A stretch of DNA of 64,000 nt from the NCBI RefSeq assembly GCF_019734885.1, contig NZ_JAAXCM010000031.1, positions 1 through 64,000 on the forward strand. The letters are read 5' to 3'. The position numbers and the translations under genes are program-made. The notes beneath the pieces were generated by a model. It had not been told where the DNA came from, did no database searches, and saw only the letters and a list, made by a program, of their open reading frames with translations. Of the stretch, positions 1-7,690 are shown piece by piece. The stretch is from Pseudocoprococcus catus (GTDB taxonomy: Bacteria > Bacillota > Clostridia > Lachnospirales > Lachnospiraceae). The first letter of the stretch is position 1. Every line of letters begins with the position of its first letter.

Positions 1-26
1 TACATTTTTCTTCCAGACATAGAAAT

Positions 27-70
27 AACCCCTTTCATTAGACTTACATTTTTGTCTAACAAAAGGGGTT
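27..70 (-). terminator. Perfect hairpin downstream of the Abi-like gene
   Basis: An inverted repeat pairs AACCCCTTT (27-35) with AAAGGGGTT (62-70). An inner stem pairs TTAGAC with GTCTAA. It lies about 45 bases after the stop of the leftward Abi operon, so it could end that transcript or stabilise its 3' end. Reading leftward the stem is followed by ATTTC rather than a clean T-run, so calling it an intrinsic terminator is tentative. Confidence 0.45.
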
Positions 71-113
71 CACTTCACAATAGGCGGCGTTTTATATAGC
101 ACAGTCAATTATA

Positions 114-1493
114 TTACTGTAGATATTGAAGTGCCAATGCAATCAGCGCCAGACAGCGGTTAAAAAAATAGTCATAGTGTCGTATATCAACAATGTCGAT
201 TTTGTTTGTTTCGTGATGTCTAATGCGAAAATTGTTACCGATAGTAGTCAATTCCTTAAACTCAGCAGAAAACAATGTCTTATAGGCATCTTGACCGCAG
301 GCCATATCTTCAATTATTTTGTCTGCGGATTGCCTTTTGTCTAAATCTGCATAGTATGTCTTTAGTCGTTCTAATACATCCCATAGTTTTTCAACCGCAT
401 CTTTGTGCGATTGAAGGTTAGGCTGCATATGTTTTTCAATGGCAAGGTCAAATAGTTCTCTCAATCCCGGCTCTTGAATTTGTGCACTCAAAGCAATAAT
501 GTCAGAAGTTAGTACCTCATGCACGGCCAACTGTTCTATAAGCCCGCTATCATTGAGCTTAAATGACACATTATCGCTTTGTAACGATGTATTGATTTCT
601 GCTTGAAAAGCGGTTTTTTCTCGGGAGGATAACTCATCATATTGAAGTTCAATTATATCAAATAGGAATGGTGTAAAATGTGCGACTAAAATTTCATAAT
701 CAGAACATGGGGAAATATTCAAAGCACGGAGATCCACCACGGGAATTTCAAGGTGTTCATTTAAGCGTCGGACAGCTTGTTCTAAAGCATCGGTATTTTC
801 TGTCCAGCTATCATAACGATTAGGTTGGTAGCGCATAGGCTCCCTAAATTCTAACATGATTTTGCAAATGTGTTTTTTGGCGTTTAAGTCTACAGAACCG
901 CTAATATTATCAATAGGCTGTCCCTGACCATATACTATCAGCTTCTTGTAGCGCTCGGTAAAAAGACTATCAGGGAAACAGGGTTGAGTAGGTTCTATAT
1001 AATTTCTTGCCCTATATACATCTCTCCCAGAAATATGTTGCGCTGGATATAATTCGTACCCATCAGTTCGGAGTAATTCATTGAACTTATCAAGATACCG
1101 TTTCCAATCTGATTTTTCATTTCGTACCGCGGGGTGCAACATTTCACACAAGAATTTCAATAGAGGTTCATCGCCATCACCATGTCGTAGATTGAAGCGA
1201 TCATCAGAGAAAAACCAACAATCATCGTCATAGTCACCAAACCGAAGATGGCAACTAATATCTCCGAGTGCATTTCTGTATCTACTATCTTTAGAAGGCA
1301 TTTTTTCTAAGTCATAAATTCTTGACAAAAATGAAATCTCATCTATGCGTCCGTAATAAGGAATTTTAACAGGATATTCCGTTATGTAATTGCCAGCATT
1401 GTTGTCATAGGTTGGCTCATCCAGATGAACAATGAAACCATCTTTGATAATATCCAAAATGTCTTGGCGAGTAATTTCAGAAATATTATTCAT
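114..1493 (-). CDS. Abi-like protein with AbiJ-type N-terminal domain
   Basis: A 459-aa soluble protein with no signal peptide or membrane segment. Residues 1-130 resemble an AbiJ N-terminal domain (AbiJ-NTD3 type). The clues are the opening ISEITRQDI, then GRIDEISFLSRIYDLEKMPS, a DYDDDCWFF segment and FLCEMLHPAVR. The C-terminal third (about 400-459) is helical, with an NNFRIRHHE motif of the kind seen in Abi/HEPN-like C-termini. Families with this N-terminus are predicted abortive-infection or other phage-defence effectors; the activity of this protein is not known. Its start overlaps the zinc-ribbon gene by 8 bp, and it is the last gene of a leftward cluster with a Y-family polymerase. The domain call comes from recognised sequence features, not a profile search. 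Confidence 0.6.
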   Translation of the reverse strand: MNNISEITRQDILDIIKDGFIVHLDEPTYDNNAGNYITEYPVKIPYYGRIDEISFLSRIYDLEKMPSKDSRYRNALGDISCHLRFGDYDDDCWFFSDDRFNLRHGDGDEPLLKFLCEMLHPAVRNEKSDWKRYLDKFNELLRTDGYELYPAQHISGRDVYRARNYIEPTQPCFPDSLFTERYKKLIVYGQGQPIDNISGSVDLNAKKHICKIMLEFREPMRYQPNRYDSWTENTDALEQAVRRLNEHLEIPVVDLRALNISPCSDYEILVAHFTPFLFDIIELQYDELSSREKTAFQAEINTSLQSDNVSFKLNDSGLIEQLAVHEVLTSDIIALSAQIQEPGLRELFDLAIEKHMQPNLQSHKDAVEKLWDVLERLKTYYADLDKRQSADKIIEDMACGQDAYKTLFSAEFKELTTIGNNFRIRHHETNKIDIVDIRHYDYFFNRCLALIALALQYLQ

Positions 1494-1671
1494 AAGCTTT
1501 CCCTCTTATCTCTTCTTTCCGTGTTCTAAGCAATTCTGCTATTTCCGTTTTACTTGCTAGGCGTACCGCTGGATTCTCTTTATATATTTGTGCTCCGCAG
1601 TCTGGGCAGCGGTCAGGTAGTTTCTCAGCAGAGAAGCAGTAGCGGCAGGCGTCGCAAAAGTAGTAGTTCAA
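1486..1671 (-). CDS. Small zinc-ribbon protein
   Basis: A 61-aa protein with two knuckles, CDAC (residues 6-9) and CPDC (22-25), typical of a rubredoxin-like or zinc-ribbon fold. The rest is charged and contains KEEIRGK. Its start overlaps the end of the YolD-like gene by 4 bp, and its end overlaps the Abi-like gene by 8 bp, so the three are probably translationally coupled. The function is unknown. A structural or nucleic-acid-binding role is possible from the fold alone. Confidence 0.65.
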   Translation of the reverse strand: MNYYFCDACRYCFSAEKLPDRCPDCGAQIYKENPAVRLASKTEIAELLRTRKEEIRGKAYE

Positions 1672-2120
1672 GTCATATTCACCCCAATCTCTAATATGTC
1701 TTCAAATGCAATAATGGTCGGCAGCTCTTTGCCGGTATCATTTATAAATCCTGTGTTAATTCGTAGTTCTTTGTTTATCACATCCACAGCATCCAGTACT
1801 CCGGTCGCATTCTCATAGTAGCCGTCCGTGAAATATTTTATTGTGATTTCTTGTCCCTTCCGAAGCTGGCTGATCTTTTGGCTCAGCACTTCCTTGCCTT
1901 CTTCAGACAGCTCGATTCTGTTTCCTTTGAGATGATCTCTGCCTTCAGAAGCAATCTCATCCTCATAGCCTCGCAAGGCGGCAAACGGAGAGAAGATTTT
2001 AGCTCGATTGGATATCGGCATACGGGGATGATTATGTGGCGGCTCCGGGCGGGAGGCATGGAGTATTTGGCCATACTTACTTTGGACGGATCTGCCTTCC
2101 GGTGTGTTCTTGTAATCCAT
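1668..2120 (-). CDS. YolD-like protein
   Basis: A 150-aa protein. The N-terminal segment has the PRMPISNRAKIFSPFAALRGY pattern found in proteins next to Firmicute UvrX polymerases. The C-terminal part (about 75-148) matches the YolD-like domain: it begins LSQKISQLRKGQ, then shows beta-rich TIKYFTDGYYE and an FEDILEI ending. YolD proteins are encoded beside UvrX/YqjW-type Y-family polymerases and are predicted UmuD-like partners. This gene starts 11 bp after the polymerase stop, and its stop overlaps the zinc-ribbon start. That arrangement supports one transcript with the polymerase. Confidence 0.8.
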   Translation of the reverse strand: MDYKNTPEGRSVQSKYGQILHASRPEPPHNHPRMPISNRAKIFSPFAALRGYEDEIASEGRDHLKGNRIELSEEGKEVLSQKISQLRKGQEITIKYFTDGYYENATGVLDAVDVINKELRINTGFINDTGKELPTIIAFEDILEIGVNMT

Positions 2121-2131
2121 GTTCTCCCTCC

Positions 2132-3604
2132 CTACTCGGCTTTATGACCGCCAATAGTCTTGTTTCTTTCCCTCATCGTGGCTCCGTCCAGATAGTTGGT
2201 TCCTTTTAGTACGGCGTTCTTGCCGAATTTCTTCTTGAGTCCCAGCATCGCATTCTGCAGCTTTTTCTCTTTTTCCAGCTTAGTTGTGTCCGTGAATAGG
2301 TCGACTTGGAAGAATCCCTCGTCTTTGACCACACGGTTGGCGGCGATTGTGATCCGTCTCACGGTCAGTGTTTTATCAGCTATTCTCTCGAACAGCTCAG
2401 TTGTGGCAGAGATCAGGATACTGCCGAGGTTGGTCGGATTATCCAGCTTCGTGCTGCCGTGAGCACCCTTCGGAACGGTGCGGCCGTAGTGGTCGATGTG
2501 TACCGAACCTTTGTATTTGCCGCTGTCGCAGTTTTCCCGGTCATAGCCCACATCCAGTGTCAGGCTATCCGTTACCAGTCCTTTGTCCGTTAATTGTAAT
2601 ACCAGGCTGTCAGCCATCTCCATGACAATGATTCTGGCTTTGTCATATGGGTAAGGGCAGGAGAGCACCTGTCCCTCGGAGATGCTGTTAGTGTTGGGCT
2701 TGTAGGCTTTGATTTCTTTCATACCGCAGGGTTCCAGCCCCCAGGCATGGTCAATCAGCAGTTCAGCATCAACACCGAATTCCTTATATAAGATATCCTG
2801 ATTGACGGTACTGAAATAGGCCAGCTCGCCCATCGTATGGATGCCGTGCTTTTCTAGCCGCTTGACGGTGCCGGGACCAGTCATCCAGAAGTCTGTGAGC
2901 GGCTTGTGGTCCCAGAGGAGATAGCGGAAGCTCTCTTCATCCAGCTCAGCGATGCGGACTCCGTCCTTGTCAGGCGCAGCGTGTTTGGCAGTGATGTCCA
3001 TTGCCAGCTTCGCCAGATATAGATTCGTACCGATCCCGGCGGTGGCGGTGATGCCAGTCGTATACAGCACTTCCCGTATCATTGTCATGGCAAGGTCGTG
3101 TGCGGTCATGTTGTAGTGGGATAAGTACGAGGTGGCATCGATGAACACCTCGTCGATACTGTAAACGACAATGTCCTCTGGTGCAATGTATTTCAGATAG
3201 ATGCCGTAAATCTGCCGTGACACCTTTTCATAGTATGCCATCCGAGGCGGTGCAACAAGGTAAGAGAGTTCGAGTGACGGGTCGGCGGCAAGGGATAAGG
3301 AATTGTAGGAGGCAGAGGAAAAGGATGGTTTACCGTCCTTATACACAGCTTTTCTTAGTCGTATCGCTTCCCTTAACCGATTCGCATTGACCTCTTTGAC
3401 CTTCTGCACGACCTCGAACAGTCTGGCGCGACTCGGAATGCCATATGATTTCAGGGAAGGAGACACAGCGAGACAGATAGTTTTCTCAGTGCGGGAGGAA
3501 TCTGCCACGACCAGATTTGTAGTAAGCGGGTCGAGGTGTCGAGCGGCACATTCTGCACTCGCGTAATAGCTTTTAAGATCTATGGCAAGATAGGTGAGTT
3601 GCAT
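2132..3604 (-). CDS. Y-family DNA polymerase (UvrX/DinB-like)
   Basis: A 490-aa translesion polymerase. Residues 1-120 show the family opening AIDLKSYYASAECAAR, with the first metal-binding Asp, a steric-gate region and the VVADSSRTEKTICLAVSP segment. YSIDEVFID near residue 150 carries the catalytic Asp-Glu pair. A thumb with a helix-hairpin-helix (TGPGTVKRLEKHGI, near 243-256) and a little-finger domain follow. The length and the YolD neighbour point to the UvrX/YqjW branch that is frequent on Firmicute mobile elements, rather than chromosomal DinB. The start has an AAAGGAGG site. It probably copies damaged DNA at the cost of fidelity. LexA boxes upstream of the cluster suggest damage control. 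Confidence 0.88.
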   Translation of the reverse strand: MQLTYLAIDLKSYYASAECAARHLDPLTTNLVVADSSRTEKTICLAVSPSLKSYGIPSRARLFEVVQKVKEVNANRLREAIRLRKAVYKDGKPSFSSASYNSLSLAADPSLELSYLVAPPRMAYYEKVSRQIYGIYLKYIAPEDIVVYSIDEVFIDATSYLSHYNMTAHDLAMTMIREVLYTTGITATAGIGTNLYLAKLAMDITAKHAAPDKDGVRIAELDEESFRYLLWDHKPLTDFWMTGPGTVKRLEKHGIHTMGELAYFSTVNQDILYKEFGVDAELLIDHAWGLEPCGMKEIKAYKPNTNSISEGQVLSCPYPYDKARIIVMEMADSLVLQLTDKGLVTDSLTLDVGYDRENCDSGKYKGSVHIDHYGRTVPKGAHGSTKLDNPTNLGSILISATTELFERIADKTLTVRRITIAANRVVKDEGFFQVDLFTDTTKLEKEKKLQNAMLGLKKKFGKNAVLKGTNYLDGATMRERNKTIGGHKAE

Positions 3605-3648
3605 CCTGCAATTTCCTCCTTTCTAACTGCGTTCTCATAATAATGCTG

Positions 3649-3921
3649 TTAATGTTCGGCTCTCTCGACGAACCATCGGCCTAACCGTCCGTTGAAGCGT
3701 GGATCGAGGTGCTCAAAGAACAGGTGCTTTTCCTGCCCCTGGATGAGCACAGTGAAACAGTCACCGGAATAACCGTTGTCAGCAGTCCCGGCGGGGCGGA
3801 AGTCCCGCACTGTTTCGATTGGGAAGGTACGTCCATCCGACCAGGTGATCGATGTCGGCTGCATATAGCCTGTAGAATCAAAGTCGGAGGATACCTTTAC
3901 ATAGACTCGTTCTTTTGTCAT
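3649..3921 (-). CDS. Conserved small protein upstream of UvrX-like polymerase
   Basis: A 90-aa beta-rich protein of unknown function. It opens with MTKERVYVKVSSDFDSTG and contains ITWSDGRTFPIE. A GGAGGTGA site lies just upstream of its ATG. It is the first gene of the leftward cluster, 45 bp before the polymerase. Proteins of this size and character often precede UvrX-type polymerases on integrative elements in gut Firmicutes, but I know of no assigned activity. Confidence 0.7.
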   Translation of the reverse strand: MTKERVYVKVSSDFDSTGYMQPTSITWSDGRTFPIETVRDFRPAGTADNGYSGDCFTVLIQGQEKHLFFEHLDPRFNGRLGRWFVERAEH

Positions 3922-4055
3922 AAGCAGTCACCTCCATGTTTAATCGTAACATTTAGAGCAATTCTTCATGGAATGCCTCCATGTGGGATATTTTGCTGTT
4001 TTTGGCCGAAAGGGAAAGTTGCCGGTGAGAAACAGCAATTTTTTGTAAAGCCTAC

Positions 4056-4084
4056 TTGACAAGGAACGACTGTTCCTATATACT
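4056..4084 (+). promoter_or_regulatory. Rightward sigma-A promoter with LexA box in the spacer
   Basis: TTGACA (4056-4061) and TATACT (4079-4084) are separated by exactly 17 bp. The first LexA box (4064-4075) lies inside the spacer, so repressor binding would block the polymerase. The transcript would run into the small ORF at 4203 and reach the terminator at about 4505. Confidence 0.75.
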
Positions 4085-4112
4085 AAGAACAACAGTTCAC
4101 GAACTTGTGTTC
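4064..4112. promoter_or_regulatory. Three tandem LexA (SOS) boxes
   Basis: Three matches to the Gram-positive LexA core GAAC-N4-GTTC occur within 49 bp: GAACGACTGTTC (4064-4075), GAACAACAGTTC (4087-4098) and GAACTTGTGTTC (4101-4112). A fourth, one-mismatch copy AAACTTCTGTTC lies at 4153-4164. Box 1 is inside the promoter spacer, and boxes 2 and 3 lie just downstream of the -10. The array sits between the leftward polymerase cluster and a rightward small ORF, so it could control both. No convincing leftward -35/-10 pair was found. Confidence 0.85.
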
Positions 4113-4202
4113 TTATGATACAATAAGAAGTTGTAGAAGTCAATAGGAAAATAAACTTCTGTTCTTTTTTATTATGGTAGGGGCACGATTGCGGCGGTAA
4201 CG

Positions 4203-4343
4203 ATGAGAGAGCGTGGGGATGCACTGGCAGAAATGGTTATGGAAAAGTTGAAAGCCGTGGATGGAAGATGCCTGATCGAGAGTGCCAGCGCGGAGTTTAT
4301 GAGTTTTATCGAGGATGCTTATTGGTGTCTGAAAAGCCAGTGA
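4203..4343 (+). CDS. Small SOS-linked ORF, possibly frameshifted
   Basis: A 46-codon ORF beginning MRERGDALAEMVMEKLKAVDG and ending WCLKSQ, downstream of the promoter with LexA boxes. The sequence is amphipathic and helical; I do not recognise a family. The ribosome binding site is weak. Another frame (one base back) stays open to the TAG at 4451-4453 with plausible coding content (EKPVKKEW through SSRGSIKHI). The original gene may therefore have been about 83 aa and carry a frameshift near the AAAA run at 4331-4335. Whether it is a peptide, a decayed gene or a leader is open. Confidence 0.35.
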   Translation: MRERGDALAEMVMEKLKAVDGRCLIESASAEFMSFIEDAYWCLKSQ

Positions 4344-4451
4344 AAAAAGAATGGAATGTTCCGCATGAGAAGAAAAAAGTTCTTAGCGAAAAATACAACA
4401 TTGCGATGACAGCAGAACCAAATTCCAGCAGAGGCAGTATAAAACATATCT

Positions 4452-4507
4452 AGCCCACTGGCGTACCGTGTAGATCCCTACAAGGCCCGCTGGTGGGCTT
4501 CTTTTTT
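4452..4507 (+). terminator. Intrinsic terminator of the SOS-linked transcript
   Basis: AGCCCAC (4452-4458) pairs with GTGGGCT (4493-4499). A C and a run of six T follow. It ends the rightward unit that begins at the LexA-controlled promoter, giving a predicted transcript of about 410 nt. Confidence 0.6.
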
Positions 4508-4511
4508 GTTC

Positions 4512-4703
4512 TTATTTTTTTTCAGGCTTTTCAGCTTTCTTCTTCGGTGCAATCTTATGACCGGAGTAGATTGCCATGCCCATGCAGACCAGGGAGCCGC
4601 AAGCAAAATACTTGTGTGCCTGCATCAGCTTCTTGCAGCCTGTGTAGAAGCATCCTGCCATACAGGCAAGTGCGCCGAGTGACCAATATTTATGTGCTTT
4701 CAT
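4512..4703 (-). CDS. Small two-helix membrane protein (DUF6219-like)
   Basis: 63 aa from the ATG at 4703, chosen because AAGGAGG lies seven bases upstream. Two hydrophobic segments (about 6-22 and 31-47) are followed by a lysine-rich tail. The two halves are a visible internal duplication: both run AHKY, aromatic, two residues, G, two residues, CM, then YTG or YSG and K. It resembles small DUF6219-type proteins of gut Firmicutes. The function is unknown. It converges with the small SOS-linked ORF. Confidence 0.6.
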   Translation of the reverse strand: MKAHKYWSLGALACMAGCFYTGCKKLMQAHKYFACGSLVCMGMAIYSGHKIAPKKKAEKPEKK

Positions 4704-5009
4704 TTGATGTCCTCCTTTGAGCATAATTTCTCAATTTAAGTATAGCTCTTTTTCGGCCTCTTAGCAACGACAGAATTGTAAATTTCAAATTGTTTTTCGT
4801 CTGTCTGTTCTGTGCAGATGGGCTTTTCTCATGCCCCAAAGGAGGTGGTCATCCACCTGGCATCCAGAATTCACAAGATGCTCTGTGCTGAATACGATCC
4901 ATCTACGGTATCAACTTGCTATTTATCATACCAGATGGTAAAATCAAAGTACAATAGGCGAGTTGTATTCTCATATTTGAGGAATAGCTCCAGAAAGGAG
5001 TGAAGAGAT
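4704..5009. other. 306-bp spacer with candidate promoter
   Basis: No convincing gene. A 63-codon open frame at 4812-5003 lacks a recognisable family and a good ribosome binding site. A short hairpin (AGGTGG/CCACCT, near 4843-4858) is present. TTGCTA (4916-4921) and TAAAAT (4939-4944), 17 bp apart, could be the promoter of the following ATPase gene. AGAAAGGAG at about 4992-5000 is the ribosome binding site of that gene. Confidence 0.45.
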
Positions 5010-6716
5010 ATGGCAGATAAGCTGAAACTTCCGGTTGGAATCGAAGATTTTCGAGAAATTCGCCGAAAGGATTTTTACTACATTGATAAGACAGGACTAA
5101 TCGAACAGCTTCTTGACAGCTGGGGAAAGGTAAATCTTTTTACAAGGCCTCGCCGTTTTGGGAAGACCTTAAATATGAGTATGCTCCGTTATTTTTTTGA
5201 AACTGGAACGGATAAGACTTTATTTGAGGGACTTCACATCTCGCAAAGAAGTGATCTTTGTGAGGAATATATGGGAAAGTTCCCGGTTGTGTCGCTTACC
5301 CTTAAAGGTGTGGATGGATTGACCTTTGAAAGAGCAAAAAACAAATTATTGAAATATATTGCACTTGAGGCAGAGCGATTCAACTTTTTGAAAAACAGTG
5401 ACAAGTTAACCGATAATGAAAAACAAAGATATGGTGCACTTATCCGAATGCAGGACGGAAAATACGTAATGGACGAAGATACGCTGGAGTCAGCACTTCA
5501 GACATTGTCGGAGCTGTTGTACCGTCATTATGGGCAGAAGGTAATCATCCTTATTGATGAATATGATGTGCCCCTGGATAAGGCGTATCAAAACGATTAC
5601 TATAGAGAAATGATAGTGATGATTCGTTCGCTGTTTGGAGAAGCTCTTAAAACAAACGAATTTTTGCAGTTTGCGGTTCTGACCGGTTGTCTGCGTGTCT
5701 CGAAAGAAAGCATTTTTACAGGTCTGAACAATTTTAAGATTTTTTCTATAACGGATTTACGTTTTGATGAACAGTTTGGTTTTACAGAAGATGAAGTCGA
5801 AAAAATGCTGAAAGATTACCAGTTGGAAACGCATCTGGCATCGATGAAGGAATGGTACGATGGATATCGTTTCGGAGATGCCGATATTTACTGTCCTTGG
5901 GATGTGATCAATCGGGTGGACGATCTTTGCGATACACCGGAAGCTGAACCAAAATGTTATTGGATAAATAGCAGTGGTAATGCTTTGGTTAAACGATTCG
6001 TTTCCATAGTTAATAGAACAACGCAGAACGAAATTGAACGCTTGATTGCAGGTGAACCAATTGAAAAGTCTCTTCGGCTTGATTTGACATACGATGAGAT
6101 TGATAAGAGTATAGATAACATTTGGAGTGTTTTGTTTACAACTGGATATTTGACACAGGTTGGTATGACAGAACAAGGAGCCTATAAACTGGTCATTCCC
6201 AATAAAGAGGTCAGAACCGTTTACATTTCACAGATACAGGAATGGTTTAAACAGAAAATTGCAGATAATGCGGAGCAGATGACCTCTTTTTGGAAAGCTG
6301 TTGAGGATGGAAACGCAGAAGAGATAGAACAGTATTTAAATCGGACACTAAGTAATACAATCAGTGTTTTTGATACAAAGGCACCTGAAAAGGAAAACTC
6401 CTATCACACTTTCCTAGCAGGAATGCTGACAGGAAACACAGATTGGGTGGTTAAGTCAAATGTGGAAGCCGGCGAAGGATTCGCGGATATTATCATTGAA
6501 CCGCAAAATCCGGATGATGGTATTATCTTTGAACTTAAGTATTCAAAGGAAGCATCAGGGTTAGATAAAGCCTGTGAAAGAGCAATCAAACAAATCAGAG
6601 ATCGAAGGTATTTTGAGTACCTGAAAAATGATGGCCGCTATGATATGATGTTTTACGGCATCGCTTTTTACAAAAAGAGATGTAAAGTAGTGGTCGAGAA
6701 AATGAAGGAAGCATAA
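5010..6716 (+). CDS. AAA-ATPase-like / PD-(D/E)XK nuclease-like protein
   Basis: 568 aa. The N-terminal region (1-230) is the AAA-ATPase-like domain common in gut bacteria. It opens LPVGIEDFREIRRKDFYYIDKT, has an atypical P-loop RPRRFGKT (near 46-53) and a Walker B VIILIDEYDVPL. The C-terminal part (about 470-560) has a PD-(D/E)XK-type core: GFADIIIEP, then IIFELKYSK. These proteins are very numerous in Bacteroidetes and Clostridia, and no member has a firm function that I know of. Roles in mobile elements or defence are suggested only by their uneven distribution. It stands alone, with a terminator directly after it. Confidence 0.85.
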   Translation: MADKLKLPVGIEDFREIRRKDFYYIDKTGLIEQLLDSWGKVNLFTRPRRFGKTLNMSMLRYFFETGTDKTLFEGLHISQRSDLCEEYMGKFPVVSLTLKGVDGLTFERAKNKLLKYIALEAERFNFLKNSDKLTDNEKQRYGALIRMQDGKYVMDEDTLESALQTLSELLYRHYGQKVIILIDEYDVPLDKAYQNDYYREMIVMIRSLFGEALKTNEFLQFAVLTGCLRVSKESIFTGLNNFKIFSITDLRFDEQFGFTEDEVEKMLKDYQLETHLASMKEWYDGYRFGDADIYCPWDVINRVDDLCDTPEAEPKCYWINSSGNALVKRFVSIVNRTTQNEIERLIAGEPIEKSLRLDLTYDEIDKSIDNIWSVLFTTGYLTQVGMTEQGAYKLVIPNKEVRTVYISQIQEWFKQKIADNAEQMTSFWKAVEDGNAEEIEQYLNRTLSNTISVFDTKAPEKENSYHTFLAGMLTGNTDWVVKSNVEAGEGFADIIIEPQNPDDGIIFELKYSKEASGLDKACERAIKQIRDRRYFEYLKNDGRYDMMFYGIAFYKKRCKVVVEKMKEA

Positions 6717-6746
6717 TGCTGACTGGTCTGCTTGCTATCTAATATA

Positions 6747-6772
6747 AAAGGTCGGGAAACCGGCCTTTTTTG
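6747..6772 (+). terminator. Intrinsic terminator after the AAA/PD-(D/E)XK gene
   Basis: AGGTCGG and CCGGCCT form a seven-pair stem (one G-U pair) around a GAAA-type loop, followed by six T. It lies 30 bp after the stop codon. Confidence 0.75.
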
Positions 6773-7008
6773 TATGCTCGGAATATCAATATCAGACGAA
6801 TACGGCAAGAAGAATATTTTGAGTGTTTTTGTTTTCGGCCTTCAAAATGCGTTGCCAAGAATCAGGCGTTTTCTGCTGGCTTGAAAAATAGCAAATCGCA
6901 AAATTTACACGTTCTTATATGAAATACAAAAGGAAGGAGTTCCGTAAAAGGGCTTGCTGTCACGTAAGCGTTATAGCGTATGCTCAAAATTACGGAGAGG
7001 AAAAGAAC

Positions 7009-7473
7009 GTGTTGAAAAGAATAGAAGAAGTCAGTAAATTGTCCGGTATAAGCAAGCGGGCATTGCAGTACTATGATGATGAAGGTTTGCTTAGGGCAAA
7101 ACGCTCGAAAGAAAATTATCGTTTGTATGATGAAAATGATATGAAGAAGCTCTGGGAAATCCTGTGGTACAAGGAAATGGGCTTTCAATTGCGGGAAATT
7201 AAAGAGATTTTTGCAGTGCCGAAGAAGGAAAGAAACCTCTACCTTGAACAACGAATGAAGGTGATTGAGGGAGAAATTCAGAATTTGGAGGTGCAAAGGA
7301 AATGGGTTCAGTATATTGAGGATTGCGGGATGATTGAAGCTTTGCCATGTGATAAGAAAAATCATCAGAATTATCTTGAACAAATTAAAAGAATCAAGAG
7401 AATCCATGAGGATTTAAGTCAATTACATATGGAAGAAGAAAATGAAAAGAGTCGGAAAGTGGAGCTATCGTAG
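7009..7473 (+). CDS. MerR-family transcriptional regulator
   Basis: 154 aa from a GTG at 7009, chosen for the GGAGAGG site just upstream and because the MerR helix-turn-helix begins here (KRIEEVSKLSGISKRALQYYDDEGLL). Wing residues R, Y and L follow (ENYRLYDENDMKKLW). The middle (WYKEMGFQLREIKEIF) is the usual second helix pair. A coiled coil of about 40 residues comes next, then a short effector tail with only one or two cysteines, so a metal sensor is not obvious. It probably acts on its own promoter and nearby genes. The next gene, a DUF4230 protein, is about 220 bp downstream. Confidence 0.85.
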   Translation: MLKRIEEVSKLSGISKRALQYYDDEGLLRAKRSKENYRLYDENDMKKLWEILWYKEMGFQLREIKEIFAVPKKERNLYLEQRMKVIEGEIQNLEVQRKWVQYIEDCGMIEALPCDKKNHQNYLEQIKRIKRIHEDLSQLHMEEENEKSRKVELS

Positions 7474-7690
7474 ATATATAGGATGAAGATATAATGTTTG
7501 AAAGCAATGGATGGTGTGAGAAATATGGCAGATAAGTTTCTAATGGTTTCACAAAGATAGGGGAATAGCAATACATAATCCACGGAATGTAGGATGTATT
7601 TGGTTCTTGATGTATTTTATAATTGAATTATCGAAAAAAGAAAACGGCGTAGTATTAGAAACTACCACTAGCACAAGAGAGGAAATGAAA

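Noticed and set aside
4812-5003. 63-codon open frame upstream of the AAA/PD-(D/E)XK gene
   Set aside because: No family resemblance, mixed composition and no clear ribosome binding site. The candidate promoter of the next gene lies inside it.
6862-7407. 181-codon frame opposite the MerR gene
   Set aside because: Antisense shadow of a clear MerR gene; Phe/His/Leu-rich composition is typical of such shadows.
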